In this document: positions 39,114 to 47,010 of the stretch, piece after piece | Layout: each line of letters opens with the position of its first letter | Numbering within the stretch: position 1 is the stretch's first letter | DNA from: JAGQOZ01 sp041399205 | Lineage (GTDB): Bacteria > Planctomycetota > Planctomycetia > Pirellulales > Pirellulaceae | DNA: 64,000 nucleotides | Direction: 5' to 3' | Assembly: GCA_041399205.1 (NCBI GenBank) | Contig: JAWKTK010000025.1 | Coordinates: 70,163 to 134,162, forward strand | The notes under the pieces: generated by a model | The model's input: only the letters and a program-made list of their open reading frames with translations | The model's database searches: none | What the model was told of the DNA's origin: nothing | Program-made: the position numbers and the translations under genes

Positions 39114-40217
39114 TCAGGACTGGTTGGCTTGCCCGGGATTTCGTTTTTTGGGATGTCCTTTGGCCAACTGCTGTTCTTCTTGGTCGGCAGTCGTGTGTCG
39201 CGGTTGCTGACTACGCCCTTGCTTTCGACCGGCTGCTTTCGTCGGTTTGGCTGCGGCCGTTGGACGACGGCGTTTCTTACCGCCAGCTGACACAGACTTG
39301 TCACTCGACGGCTTGGAACGAGACTTTGACTTTGACTTTGACTTTGACTTTGCTTTGGACGGGGAATTGGACCGAAATTTAGAATCAGGTTTGGGTTTGG
39401 CTTTTTTCTTCGGGCGACTATCAGGACTATCCTGAGTTGCCGCGCGCAGCGCCGCGATTTCGTCTCGAGTTAATTCGCGATAGGCGCCGGTAGGCAATTC
39501 GCCCAATTTTAGCGGACCGAGCGCCACGCGTTTCAGCTGCAGCACCTTGTGGCCAACTCGAGCCAGCATGCGGCGAATTTCGCGATTCTTGCCTTCGTCC
39601 AAGACAATTTCCAGCGTCGCTTTCTGTTCGGTATAACTTTTGATTCGCACCGAAACAGCTTGAGCAAAACCTTCGGCCAAGTGAACACCTTGCCGAAGTT
39701 TCTTGATAATTTCTATGTCCGGCTTGCCTCGCACCACGGCATGGTAGGTCTTGGTGACTTTATATCGAGGATGTGCCAGGCGGTTGGCCAAATCACCATC
39801 GTTGGTGACCAAAATCAGGCCGCTACTGCTTTTGTCTAAACGTCCGACGGTGAACAAGCGATCTTCGGTATCAATTAAATCGATCACGCGTGTCCGAGCC
39901 CACGGGTCTCGATTGGTACTCAGGACGTCGACTGGCTTGTTCAGCATGAAGTAGCGAGGTTTGGAGATTCGCACCACTTCTCCGTCGACTCGCACTTCTT
40001 GCGAATCCACGTCCACTCGAGTCCCCAGTTCATCAACCACCTTTCGGTCAATTTCGACGCGACCCTCCAAGATCAACTCTTCACATTCTCGGCGACTACC
40101 GTACCCGGCAGCGGCCAGAACTTTTTGCAGACGAGGCTGATGGGGCGAAGATTCCGGAGCGGATGATGGGCGAGCCGACCGGCTTTTGGATTGCGAAGCT
40201 TTCTTGCGCTTGGCCAT
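39114..40217 (-). CDS. RsuA/RluB-family pseudouridine synthase with Lys/Ser-rich tail
   Basis: The product is 367 aa. An S4 RNA-binding domain (about 28-90: RLQKVLAAAGYGSRRECEEL, ILEGRVEIDRKVV) is followed by the catalytic domain with VGRLDKSSSGLILVTNDGDL, where the Asp is the active-site residue, and LAHPRYKVTKTYHAVV. From about residue 255 the protein ends in a long basic low-complexity tail containing (KS)n and rich in Lys, Arg and Gln. Such tails occur in several planctomycete and actinobacterial rRNA pseudouridine synthases. The position it modifies (23S or 16S) cannot be told from motifs. Confidence 0.93.
   Translation of the reverse strand: MAKRKKASQSKSRSARPSSAPESSPHQPRLQKVLAAAGYGSRRECEELILEGRVEIDRKVVDELGTRVDVDSQEVRVDGEVVRISKPRYFMLNKPVDVLSTNRDPWARTRVIDLIDTEDRLFTVGRLDKSSSGLILVTNDGDLANRLAHPRYKVTKTYHAVVRGKPDIEIIKKLRQGVHLAEGFAQAVSVRIKSYTEQKATLEIVLDEGKNREIRRMLARVGHKVLQLKRVALGPLKLGELPTGAYRELTRDEIAALRAATQDSPDSRPKKKAKPKPDSKFRSNSPSKAKSKSKSKSKSRSKPSSDKSVSAGGKKRRRPTAAAKPTKAAGRKQGRSQQPRHTTADQEEQQLAKGHPKKRNPGQANQS
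39323..39352 (-). repeat. In-frame hexanucleotide microsatellite (KS)n
   Basis: Five tandem copies of ACTTTG (plus-strand phase) encode Lys-Ser dipeptides in the tail of the pseudouridine synthase. The number of copies is a multiple of six bases, so length change keeps the frame. Confidence 0.85.
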
Positions 40218-40416
40218 GGAAATTCATTCCTACGAAGCAAACAGTGGCGTTCGCAATGCTAGTTAGGTGCCTCACACGGCAGCTGGATAGGGTGCTAGCG
40301 AAGGTGCTGTAGCGAATTCAACATTCGCTTCGGCAACCACTGGATTTGATTGGACTGTACACCAAAATCGCCGCGAACTATAGTCCCCCGCTGGCGAGTT
40401 TCCGTCGGCGACGAAC

Positions 40417-40473
40417 AACCAAACCCTAGCCCGACGCGTCAGCGAGGGAAAACCAAACCCTAGCCCGACGCGT
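40417..40473. repeat. Two identical 23-bp direct repeats
   Basis: The word beginning AACCAAACCCTAGCCCGACG and ending CGT occurs at 40417-40439 and 40451-40473, exactly identical with period 34. It lies in the 425-bp gap 40218-40642, which contains no gene. Confidence 0.9.
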
Positions 40474-40513
40474 TAGTTTTGAAGTAGGGCTCTTGCGTTG
40501 TTTCGCCAAAGAA

Positions 40514-40580
40514 CCAGCCGCTTGGGCGCTAGCCCCGGACGCCGATGTGAAAAGTCCGGGGCTAGCGCCCAAGCGGCTGG
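40514..40580. repeat. Perfect 27-bp inverted repeat (long hairpin)
   Basis: Arms 40514-40540 and 40554-40580 are exact reverse complements, separated by a 13-nt loop. The core is GCGCTAGCCCCGGAC. The element ends 62 bp before the lipoprotein gene. It looks like a REP/MITE-type palindrome of a kind common in planctomycete intergenic DNA and may also block read-through. Confidence 0.9.
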
Positions 40581-40642
40581 ATTATGACTGGTCACGCCCA
40601 AACGGCTAAGATTTTGCCGAGATCAATCAAGGAAAACCGGAC

Positions 40643-41179
40643 ATGAGCAAAAGGCGAACGAGCACGTGGTTGGCGTCCGCTGCCGTTGCGCTATGCCTGT
40701 CCGGGTGTGCTCGGCAAAGTTATTGGAACGGCGCTCCGAACGGTAATCCGTGGGCCGGGCGACCGAACTTGCCCAACACGTCGGCGCCGCTGCCGGGAAC
40801 GACTCTGCCGCCACCCAACGCCAATCTGCCAGGCAGCCTCAATGGACTGCCACGCAGCTCGAACGGCGCCATTCCGAATGCAAACTTGCCGCCGACAGCC
40901 GGCGGTGCCATGAGCGTGCCAACGCCTTCTTTGCCCGGTGTGGCAAACCTGCCGCCCGGCAGCAGCGCTCGCAAACTGTTCCCGTCCATCCAGCGTCCGA
41001 ATTGGAATTCGCCTGGTACTATCCAACAGCAACAACAACGAGCGACCGTGTTCGACCCGTTTGCCGACAACTTTGCCGCGCCAGAAATTGTCGGCGGCCG
41101 ACCTCGTGAATTCAACAAACCAACTCCGCACGCAGAACAAGCCGATACGTACAGCGAAAATTTTTCTTGGCCGTGGTGA
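40643..41179 (+). CDS. Proline/asparagine-rich lipoprotein
   Basis: The product is 178 aa. The signal peptide WLASAAVALCLSGC has a clear lipobox LSGC, so the mature protein begins at that Cys with an acyl anchor. The rest is low-complexity, rich in Pro, Asn, Gly and Leu with LPPxxANLPG-like repeats, and ends in a more ordered FDPFADNFAAPEIVGGRPRE. It is probably an envelope protein of unknown function. The next gene on the same strand begins 28 bp later. Confidence 0.75.
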   Translation: MSKRRTSTWLASAAVALCLSGCARQSYWNGAPNGNPWAGRPNLPNTSAPLPGTTLPPPNANLPGSLNGLPRSSNGAIPNANLPPTAGGAMSVPTPSLPGVANLPPGSSARKLFPSIQRPNWNSPGTIQQQQQRATVFDPFADNFAAPEIVGGRPREFNKPTPHAEQADTYSENFSWPW

Positions 41180-41207
41180 TTTTTTTATTGATTGAAGGCA
41201 CTAATAA

Positions 41208-42137
41208 ATGCGTTTGAAACGATTGCATTGCGTTTTGCTCGTTTTCGCTTCTGCCGCACTGGTGCACGGTAACGAAGTCGAAGACTATAGAATCGCGATT
41301 CGAACGGCTCTGGACGAATGGCGGCGTGCGTCGCACAACGTCCAATTGGACTGTGTTACAGAGCTCTATAACGTCGAATATGACCAGGAAGTAACGCAGC
41401 GAAAAATAGTCGACCTTGCGACGTACGATTGTAAACTATTGCGAATTGACAATAGCTATCGTTCAACGATTGCGTGGACTATTAACAATAGTGGACCACC
41501 CAGACTTCTTCAAACGGTCCAGTGCCACCGAAACGCCAAGGCAGGAGTAGTCAGATTACATTCCACAGATACTCAGACGCCTGGCGAGCAGTTTGGGGTC
41601 ATTCGTCTCGAAGAGGACGGCTTCACGAAAGTGAATCGTGCAAACTTTTGGTTTGACGGGAGCTATTTGGGCGCCGAGGAATTCTTCGTCACCTATCTAC
41701 TGAGCCAACTTGATAGGGCGAAAATTGAGGTCCGCGATGGTGGCATGGTATTGGTCACGGATATTAGTGAACGGTCCGGTGTGACGTGTGAGTGTAAGTG
41801 GGTTTTGTCAGAACAGTGGGGATTTCTTCCATCAAAGTTCCTTCGCCATCTGTCGAAAGACCAAGAGGCGTTTTTTCATGACCGGACTTTAGAAGTAAAC
41901 GAAATGATAAGGGTAGACGAGGTTTGGTTTCCGAAGAAGTTCACGGAGTGGGAATACAACAACACAAGTGCGAAGGCTGGGTATGTTAACATGTACGATT
42001 CCACGGTCAGTAACGTTGAGTTCGGATCGCTAAAACAACAGGACTTGGAGTTGGTTTTTCCCAGGGGAACGATTGTCCATGATCAGATAATTGGAGCGTG
42101 GCGTGGACTTCCGATTGGAATGAAAGCATTGGACTAG
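41208..42137 (+). CDS. Secreted hypothetical protein (LolA-like length, no recognised family)
   Basis: The product is 309 aa with signal peptide LKRLHCVLLVFASAALVHG. The mature part is a beta-rich single domain (VTCECKWVLSEQWGFLPSKF, IRVDEVWFPKKFTEWEYNNT) of the size and pattern of planctomycete outer-membrane lipoprotein-carrier-like proteins, but I see no firm signature. It follows the lipoprotein gene by 28 bp, suggesting an operon. Its stop codon is part of the left arm of an inverted repeat. Confidence 0.65.
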   Translation: MRLKRLHCVLLVFASAALVHGNEVEDYRIAIRTALDEWRRASHNVQLDCVTELYNVEYDQEVTQRKIVDLATYDCKLLRIDNSYRSTIAWTINNSGPPRLLQTVQCHRNAKAGVVRLHSTDTQTPGEQFGVIRLEEDGFTKVNRANFWFDGSYLGAEEFFVTYLLSQLDRAKIEVRDGGMVLVTDISERSGVTCECKWVLSEQWGFLPSKFLRHLSKDQEAFFHDRTLEVNEMIRVDEVWFPKKFTEWEYNNTSAKAGYVNMYDSTVSNVEFGSLKQQDLELVFPRGTIVHDQIIGAWRGLPIGMKALD

Positions 42138-42181
42138 CCAAACAAATATCCAAAACTGCAAAGTGCTCGTGGCTAGTCCAA
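42129..42181 (+). terminator. 12-bp perfect inverted repeat at a gene end
   Basis: TTGGACTAGCCA (42129-42140) and TGGCTAGTCCAA (42170-42181) are exact reverse complements with a 29-nt loop. The left arm contains the stop codon of the gene at 41208-42137. It lies between convergent genes and has no T-run, so a termination or mRNA 3'-protection role is inferred. Confidence 0.5.
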
Positions 42182-42226
42182 GGTCTACTTGTATGTGCCT
42201 GGGGAACGAAGCGGAGGCACATTGCG

Positions 42227-43597
42227 TCACCGACGTCGAATCGTATAGCTTCTTCGAGTTTGGTAGCTTTGGTCGACACCGGGAACAATGGGCATGCGAA
42301 TGGTTGCGGTGTCGCCGTTTCGTTCATATTCGAAGGGTAATTCGGTTAGCGGGTCTCGGGGCGCTGGTAATTCGAGCTGATCGAGCGAACCAGGTAGGTC
42401 GTCGTGTTTCGCCAGATAGTCGCGAATCGATTCGATCGTTTGCAGCAATTTGACTCGGCGGTCAAACCGATGTAAGGCCACAAAGGTTTTTGCCGGCCGT
42501 TCGGGAAATGGCGAAGCCGGGGAGTCAACGGAGTGCAGAATTTGAGCGATTTCTTCTTCGACCTTGACAAGACGTTCTAGGGCTCGTGGAGCGGGCATCG
42601 AATATGCCGTCTCAATTTTTGCGTGCATGATTTCGTTTTGCGCCAAGATCCACCGCATGACGATCGCTTCAGGAGCAAGTGTTCCAAGTTGTTTGTCAGT
42701 AAACTCTTGCTGCTCCTTCAGGAAACGCGTGGCTGCGATTAGCATCTTTGCCTTCAGCGTTGCGGCTTCATCCTTGGAAATATCGATCGTGTTGTAATCT
42801 AGCAAATAGGTAGTAAACTCGTTGGCTACGTTTTTCCAAGCCTCGACGTCGTTCATCGCAGGTGGAACAGGCTGTAGCGAGCGAAGTGATTTTGGGATGT
42901 TCTGAGCATCCCAATGCAGAGCAACGGTGTTGTCACCAAGAAAGTCGGGCAGAAGCCCAAACGCCCAATACAGATTTGGGCTATCGGGTTGTTCTATAAG
43001 AATTTCGCACCGATCAAGTCCCATGTCTGCAATGGCAACCGCAATAAGCTGATTGGGAATAAAAGGCCCACGAGCCACATGTTGTGCGCACGCAAACTGG
43101 GTCTTCAAAGCGTCTATCGCCGCCAAGTAGTCTCGCTTTGCTATTTGCTGTCCGGCCCAAAGTGCTTGCCCTCGTCCGGCGATCTGTAGCATGCCCTGCG
43201 CGTCCGGCAATAGAATCATCCCTAATGGTTCTTGATCCAAAGGGTAGTTCCATTCTGCGAATCGCAATAAGGCAGCGCGACGCAGTTCGCGATTGAAATC
43301 ATCGTAACGCAATTCGTCGGTGATTCTGGGGTCATCGTATGGAAGGTCTAATAACTCTTTCAACTTTGGTTCGACGTCCCGCATGAACGAATGTCGCTCC
43401 CAGATGATTCTCAGTAGCACGACTGCCGCATTCCCGTCTCGCAATTCTGTGTCGGCCGGGATGAGCCGAAGCCGCGTCGGATGTTTCGCCATCGCACTTG
43501 GTGAAACGGAAATCGTTTTTTCTAGTAGGTCCTGTGCGGGAACTGTGTTGTTCGAAAGGAATACAGCAGCGCATATTACGATCCAGCGAAGGGGCAT
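42227..43597 (-). CDS. Secreted hypothetical protein, last gene of a sigma-factor operon
   Basis: The product is 456 aa with signal peptide (WIVICAAVFLSNNTVPA). The predicted body is helical with many Arg/Glu/Leu repeats (LLDLPYDDPRITDELRYDDF, DYLAAIDALKTQFACAQHV). The C-terminal DDLPGSLDQLELPAPRDPLT and PFEYERNGDTATIRMP resemble the end of the type II secretion/pseudopilin-like LPxxLxEL-P-DP(Y/F) element seen in several planctomycete secreted proteins. Function is unknown. It follows the membrane protein at 43641 by 43 bp. Confidence 0.68.
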   Translation of the reverse strand: MPLRWIVICAAVFLSNNTVPAQDLLEKTISVSPSAMAKHPTRLRLIPADTELRDGNAAVVLLRIIWERHSFMRDVEPKLKELLDLPYDDPRITDELRYDDFNRELRRAALLRFAEWNYPLDQEPLGMILLPDAQGMLQIAGRGQALWAGQQIAKRDYLAAIDALKTQFACAQHVARGPFIPNQLIAVAIADMGLDRCEILIEQPDSPNLYWAFGLLPDFLGDNTVALHWDAQNIPKSLRSLQPVPPAMNDVEAWKNVANEFTTYLLDYNTIDISKDEAATLKAKMLIAATRFLKEQQEFTDKQLGTLAPEAIVMRWILAQNEIMHAKIETAYSMPAPRALERLVKVEEEIAQILHSVDSPASPFPERPAKTFVALHRFDRRVKLLQTIESIRDYLAKHDDLPGSLDQLELPAPRDPLTELPFEYERNGDTATIRMPIVPGVDQSYQTRRSYTIRRR

Positions 43598-43640
43598 GGC
43601 GATCCTCCTTTTGAAGAGTGTGTCAGTGAATGAACGTGTC

Positions 43641-44210
43641 CTAGATTTTCAGGTCGTCTAATAGTCGCCGAACTGATCGGGCGCGAATGGGATTACTCGG
43701 CTCGGGCGTTTCTCGCTTGTCTAGCTCCGAGATGTCGGGCGGTGACGTCAGATGATCCCCTCGCAGAAAAGCATCGAGCTTTGTCCCTCTGGCTGCCACA
43801 AACAGCGAGGTTTCGTGAGACGAAAAGCCGAATCCCTGTTGTGGTGTAGGTGCCTTCGGAACATCAACGAGTTTTGATGCCAGTGAGTCATTAGAGCCGA
43901 CTGACACGTCCTGTGGTTGCGATTCGACAATCAGTGGGTCTGCAGGGGCAATTCGTCCAGCGAAGCTGCCTGCGAAAAACGCGGCAATCACGATGGCTAT
44001 ATTTGCCCAAGTAAGCAAGGCACGGCGATTGTGGTTCGTGCGCAGCTTGGTACCCAAACCGCCGCTGGCCGCAAAACCACAACGGTACATTAATTCGTCT
44101 CGGTTGTTTGGTGTCGCATCAATCGGAATAGACCGCAATTGATTAGCAAATGCAATGGATTGCATGTTTTCATCATGGGGCCCAGATTGGTTTACTTCTT
44201 CGTCTTGCAT
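43641..44210 (-). CDS. Single-pass membrane protein, probable partner of the adjacent sigma factor
   Basis: The product is 189 aa. It overlaps the sigma gene end by 19 bp. One hydrophobic segment near residues 66-88 (LLTWANIAIVIAAFFAGSFA) is preceded by an N-terminal cytoplasmic part and followed by a periplasmic Pro/Ser-rich tail. No zinc motif is present. Overlap, topology and order match a planctomycete sigma/anti-sigma unit, but the sequence itself carries no known anti-sigma signature. Confidence 0.6.
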   Translation of the reverse strand: MQDEEVNQSGPHDENMQSIAFANQLRSIPIDATPNNRDELMYRCGFAASGGLGTKLRTNHNRRALLTWANIAIVIAAFFAGSFAGRIAPADPLIVESQPQDVSVGSNDSLASKLVDVPKAPTPQQGFGFSSHETSLFVAARGTKLDAFLRGDHLTSPPDISELDKRETPEPSNPIRARSVRRLLDDLKI

Positions 44211-44680
44211 GGTTCACCGTACAGGATTCGCAAATTATTAATCGCCGTTTGGTAACGACGCCAAACGGTAGCTCGTGACTGACCAGTTGCTTTCGCAATG
44301 TCTTCAAAACTTAGCCCGGCCCATAGTTTTGCGACAACCACTTCTCGCTCCATGTCCGACAACCGGTTTAGGTTTTCGAGCAATTCGGTCGCTTCCACGG
44401 ACTTTCCAATCGAGCTAGATTGGTGTTCGCCTTTGGCAACTGCGGATTCACGTCGATTACGGCGTTGGCGCTTTTTGCGTTCGTTAATTCCAATATTGCG
44501 ACTGGTTTGATAAAGCCATGCAACTGGATTTTCTGGAACGACTTCTGCTCCTGCTAAAGCAATAAACGCTTGCTGCACAATGTCCTCCGCAGCTTCATCT
44601 CCAGGGCCAACCCACATGAGCAACGGGCCCCAGTGAAGGTCGATTAAATGCGCAAGTTGTGTCTGCGAAATCGGCATCAA
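44192..44680 (-). CDS. ECF-family RNA polymerase sigma factor
   Basis: The product is 162 aa. Region 2 shows GDEAAEDIVQQAFIALAGAE, with the DIVQQAF core-binding motif, and NPVAWLYQTSRNIGINERKKRQRR. Region 4 shows LSDMEREVVVAKLWAGLSFE and DIAKATGQSRATVWRRYQTA. The gene heads a three-gene minus-strand unit (sigma, membrane protein, secreted protein). Confidence 0.92.
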   Translation of the reverse strand: MMPISQTQLAHLIDLHWGPLLMWVGPGDEAAEDIVQQAFIALAGAEVVPENPVAWLYQTSRNIGINERKKRQRRNRRESAVAKGEHQSSSIGKSVEATELLENLNRLSDMEREVVVAKLWAGLSFEDIAKATGQSRATVWRRYQTAINNLRILYGEPCKTKK

Positions 44681-44909
44681 TTCGGCGGTTGAACCTGTGT
44701 GAAGCGGGAAAAAGCGACAATCGAATTCCGTTTACGATCAAGTCAACGCGGGCATGGACGTTGTTTCACAAGAAAATGGAAACGTCGTCATTTTAGTTGC
44801 AAAAAGCCGCTGACTGGCGGCGAGAAGATGCTTCGCCGAGATGTTTTCACTCGTCGATTCACGGTTGTTTTCCGTCCACATTAACGCTTTCTGCCAGAGT
44901 AAGGCGTTT

Positions 44910-44970
44910 GTAGTCCCGCCTTTAGGCGGAATTGGTCTTATAGAAAATTTCCGCCTAAAGGCGGGACTAC
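44910..44970. repeat. 21-bp perfect inverted repeat of the dispersed intergenic family
   Basis: The arms 44910-44930 and 44950-44970 are exact reverse complements (core TAGTCCCGCCTTTAGGCGGA) with a 19-nt spacer. Single copies lie at 10010-10029 and, diverged, 11731-11757. It is inside the 313-bp gap 44681-44993, which otherwise holds nothing I recognise. Confidence 0.9.
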
Positions 44971-44993
44971 GAACCAATCATGACGCTGCCCAG

Positions 44994-46478
44994 CTAATTA
45001 GGCTTTTGCGTCTTCGGAATCAACTCAAGACAGACCAATCGATCTTTGCCTCGAACATATAACAGTCCGTGCGAAACGATCGGTGCGGCCCAGGCGGGAT
45101 ATTTAATGAGGCGAGTTTGCTGGTCGGTGCGTTCGTCTGTGATGGCAATGCCGGCGGATTCGGGAGTGCGGAGGACGAGCTTCGAAATTTCTTCGTAACG
45201 GTCGGGATTCGCTTTCAACAAGCGAAGCGTTCCATCTTCGCCCAAACAAATGAAATGGTTGTCAATGTACAGCAGGCTGGTGCGAGTCAATTCCGGTTCG
45301 CTCCATCGCACCTTGCCTGTCTTCCAATCGATACAACGAAGTTCCGCGTTGTACAGATGTCGACCGCTACAGCCATACAAGTAACCATCGTGATGGATGG
45401 CGGTGTTCCAGTGCGTTTGCATGGCCTTGGTACGACTGCGATCTGAATCTTGCCAGACAACTTGCGCGTCTTGGTTCGCCGAGACTTTCAGTAGCGCACT
45501 ACCAGGACCGTACGCTTCCGAAATGAAGACTTGGTTTCCCACCACAACCGGCACGCTGGCATTGACGCTCTCTAAAATGGAAGCTCGCCAAGGAAAGAAA
45601 AAATCTTGTTTGCCCGCAGCAGGGTCAAAGCCAATCAGTCCACCTCGTGCGAACGCAAAACACCAGTCTCGCGAACCGATTTTGGCCAATTTCAGCGAAG
45701 CGTAGCTGGCCAATTCGTCACTAAACTTGTAGCGAATCTGGCCTGTGCGTTTGTCGAACGCCACAATTCCGCTACCATTCCCGGTCACTCGATCCAATGC
45801 TCCCGGCGGCAATGCATGATCTTCCTGTGGGCTTCCGCCGATCATGGTAATCAGTAGTTCGCCATGCACCACAGGCGTGCTGCCGACGCCAAAGAAGTTT
45901 TGAATCACGCCAAACGTTTTGTTCGTATCGACTTTCCAAATCACCGCACCGTCATTCAGGTCCAGGCAGTGCAACATGCCTTCGACACCCAAAAGGTAAA
46001 TTCGATTCTCGTCAATCACCGGAGAACAACGCGGTCCCGAATTGTAACCGTACATGTCTTGGTAGTCGGACGGATACGTGAATTTCCAAATCGGATCGCC
46101 CGTTTCGGCATTCCAACAATACAAGATAGCAGTCCCGTCGTCGTAGTCCGGTTGCAGCATACGGCCTCGGCTAATACTGCCAATGCAATAACTTTCGGCC
46201 AGTGGTTTGTCCCACACCACTTTCAGCCCTTCCGCCGGCCATGGCGAGATAATGCCTGTTTCCGAAGACTTGCTGTCGCCGGTCGGGCCTAAGAACACAG
46301 GCCAGTCGACGCCAGTCTGCCGTTGACCCAAATCTGGAGGCAGTCTTGCAGGCGAATTCGCTGCAGTTTGTGCGAATGACACATCCGCCAGCGACAGAAC
46401 GCCGCATACAAGCAACAAGGAAAAGGTGCCGAAGAAGCGGTCACAATTCGAATAACAGGCAAAGACAAATCGGTTCAT
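44994..46478 (-). CDS. Secreted PQQ-like beta-propeller protein
   Basis: The product is 494 aa from the ATG at 46478, which precedes the hydrophobic signal FSLLLVCGVLSLADVSFA. The frame extends upstream to 46544. WPVFLGPTGDSKSSETGII, LKVVWDKPL, ILYCWNAETGDPIWKFTYP, LHCLDLNDGAVIWKVD and AELRCIDWKTGKVRWSE are successive PQQ_2/BamB-type blades. The RFRGP/FLGPxGDG start is typical of planctomycete secreted propellers. It belongs to the same broad family as the protein at 17392 but is not closely similar. Ligand is unknown. Confidence 0.9.
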   Translation of the reverse strand: MNRFVFACYSNCDRFFGTFSLLLVCGVLSLADVSFAQTAANSPARLPPDLGQRQTGVDWPVFLGPTGDSKSSETGIISPWPAEGLKVVWDKPLAESYCIGSISRGRMLQPDYDDGTAILYCWNAETGDPIWKFTYPSDYQDMYGYNSGPRCSPVIDENRIYLLGVEGMLHCLDLNDGAVIWKVDTNKTFGVIQNFFGVGSTPVVHGELLITMIGGSPQEDHALPPGALDRVTGNGSGIVAFDKRTGQIRYKFSDELASYASLKLAKIGSRDWCFAFARGGLIGFDPAAGKQDFFFPWRASILESVNASVPVVVGNQVFISEAYGPGSALLKVSANQDAQVVWQDSDRSRTKAMQTHWNTAIHHDGYLYGCSGRHLYNAELRCIDWKTGKVRWSEPELTRTSLLYIDNHFICLGEDGTLRLLKANPDRYEEISKLVLRTPESAGIAITDERTDQQTRLIKYPAWAAPIVSHGLLYVRGKDRLVCLELIPKTQKPN

Positions 46479-46601
46479 AGGAAATAGCAGTAGGGAATGG
46501 AAGCGAATGATGAAAACAGACAGCTTACGATGAACCGACCGCAATTGAAAGCTGTGTTGACGCCAGGCGTTTTGTTGGGAATGGGCAGCCGAACGAACCG
46601 G

Positions 46602-47002
46602 TCACGGCTGAAAAACTTCAAACGATTTTTCTCCAATGATGCGTCCGTCTAATTCGACCCACATCCGCCACGTGCCCAGTTTGTCGTGGATGGGTGACCA
46701 GATGGTGTCACCCAAATAGAAGTTCCAGTCGTTCGTTTTCACATAGACCGTGCCGTCAAAGGTGCACGCAGTTGACCGTTGTCGTCCAAGATCCCTGGAT
46801 GGTCAATGCAATAATATAGCTGTTGATTCTTGGCACCTTGGATTTGCAGGACAAAGCCAAATTCAATGTCGATGCGGGCGGGAATGCGATTGGTGATTTC
46901 GACAACGTCGGGCAGTTCTTTGGAATGGGTATCCCATTGCGAGTAGATGCCGTAACTGCGGAGCCGAATTTCCGGTTTGCGTTTGGCCATGACGAAGTTC
47001 AT
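46602..47002 (-). CDS. DUF3859-like protein; one frameshift
   Basis: The intact frame (47002-46739) encodes EIRLRSYGIYSQWDTHSKEL, NRIPARIDIEFGFVLQIQGA and CIDHPGILDDNGQLRAP. At about 46763-46766 the frame shifts. The other frame continues FDGTVYVKTNDWNFYLGDTI, LGTWRMWVELDGRIIGEKSF and EVFQP to the TGA at 46602-46604. Adding one base gives about 133 aa with the usual DUF3859 pattern (an IPArxGxxFG start and a GxW...GkxixEKxFxV end). Function is unknown. It begins 8 bp after larE, in the same operon. An alternative start is the ATG at 46990. Confidence 0.72.
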
Positions 47003-47010
47003 CTGCGAAT

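Noticed and set aside
39071..39382. Plus-strand frame ending in a (TL)n repeat
   Set aside because: The repeat is the opposite-strand reading of the Lys-Ser tail of the pseudouridine synthase.
40417..40473. Possible CRISPR-like array
   Set aside because: There are only two repeat copies with an 11-bp spacer, and no cas genes. It is a dispersed direct repeat.
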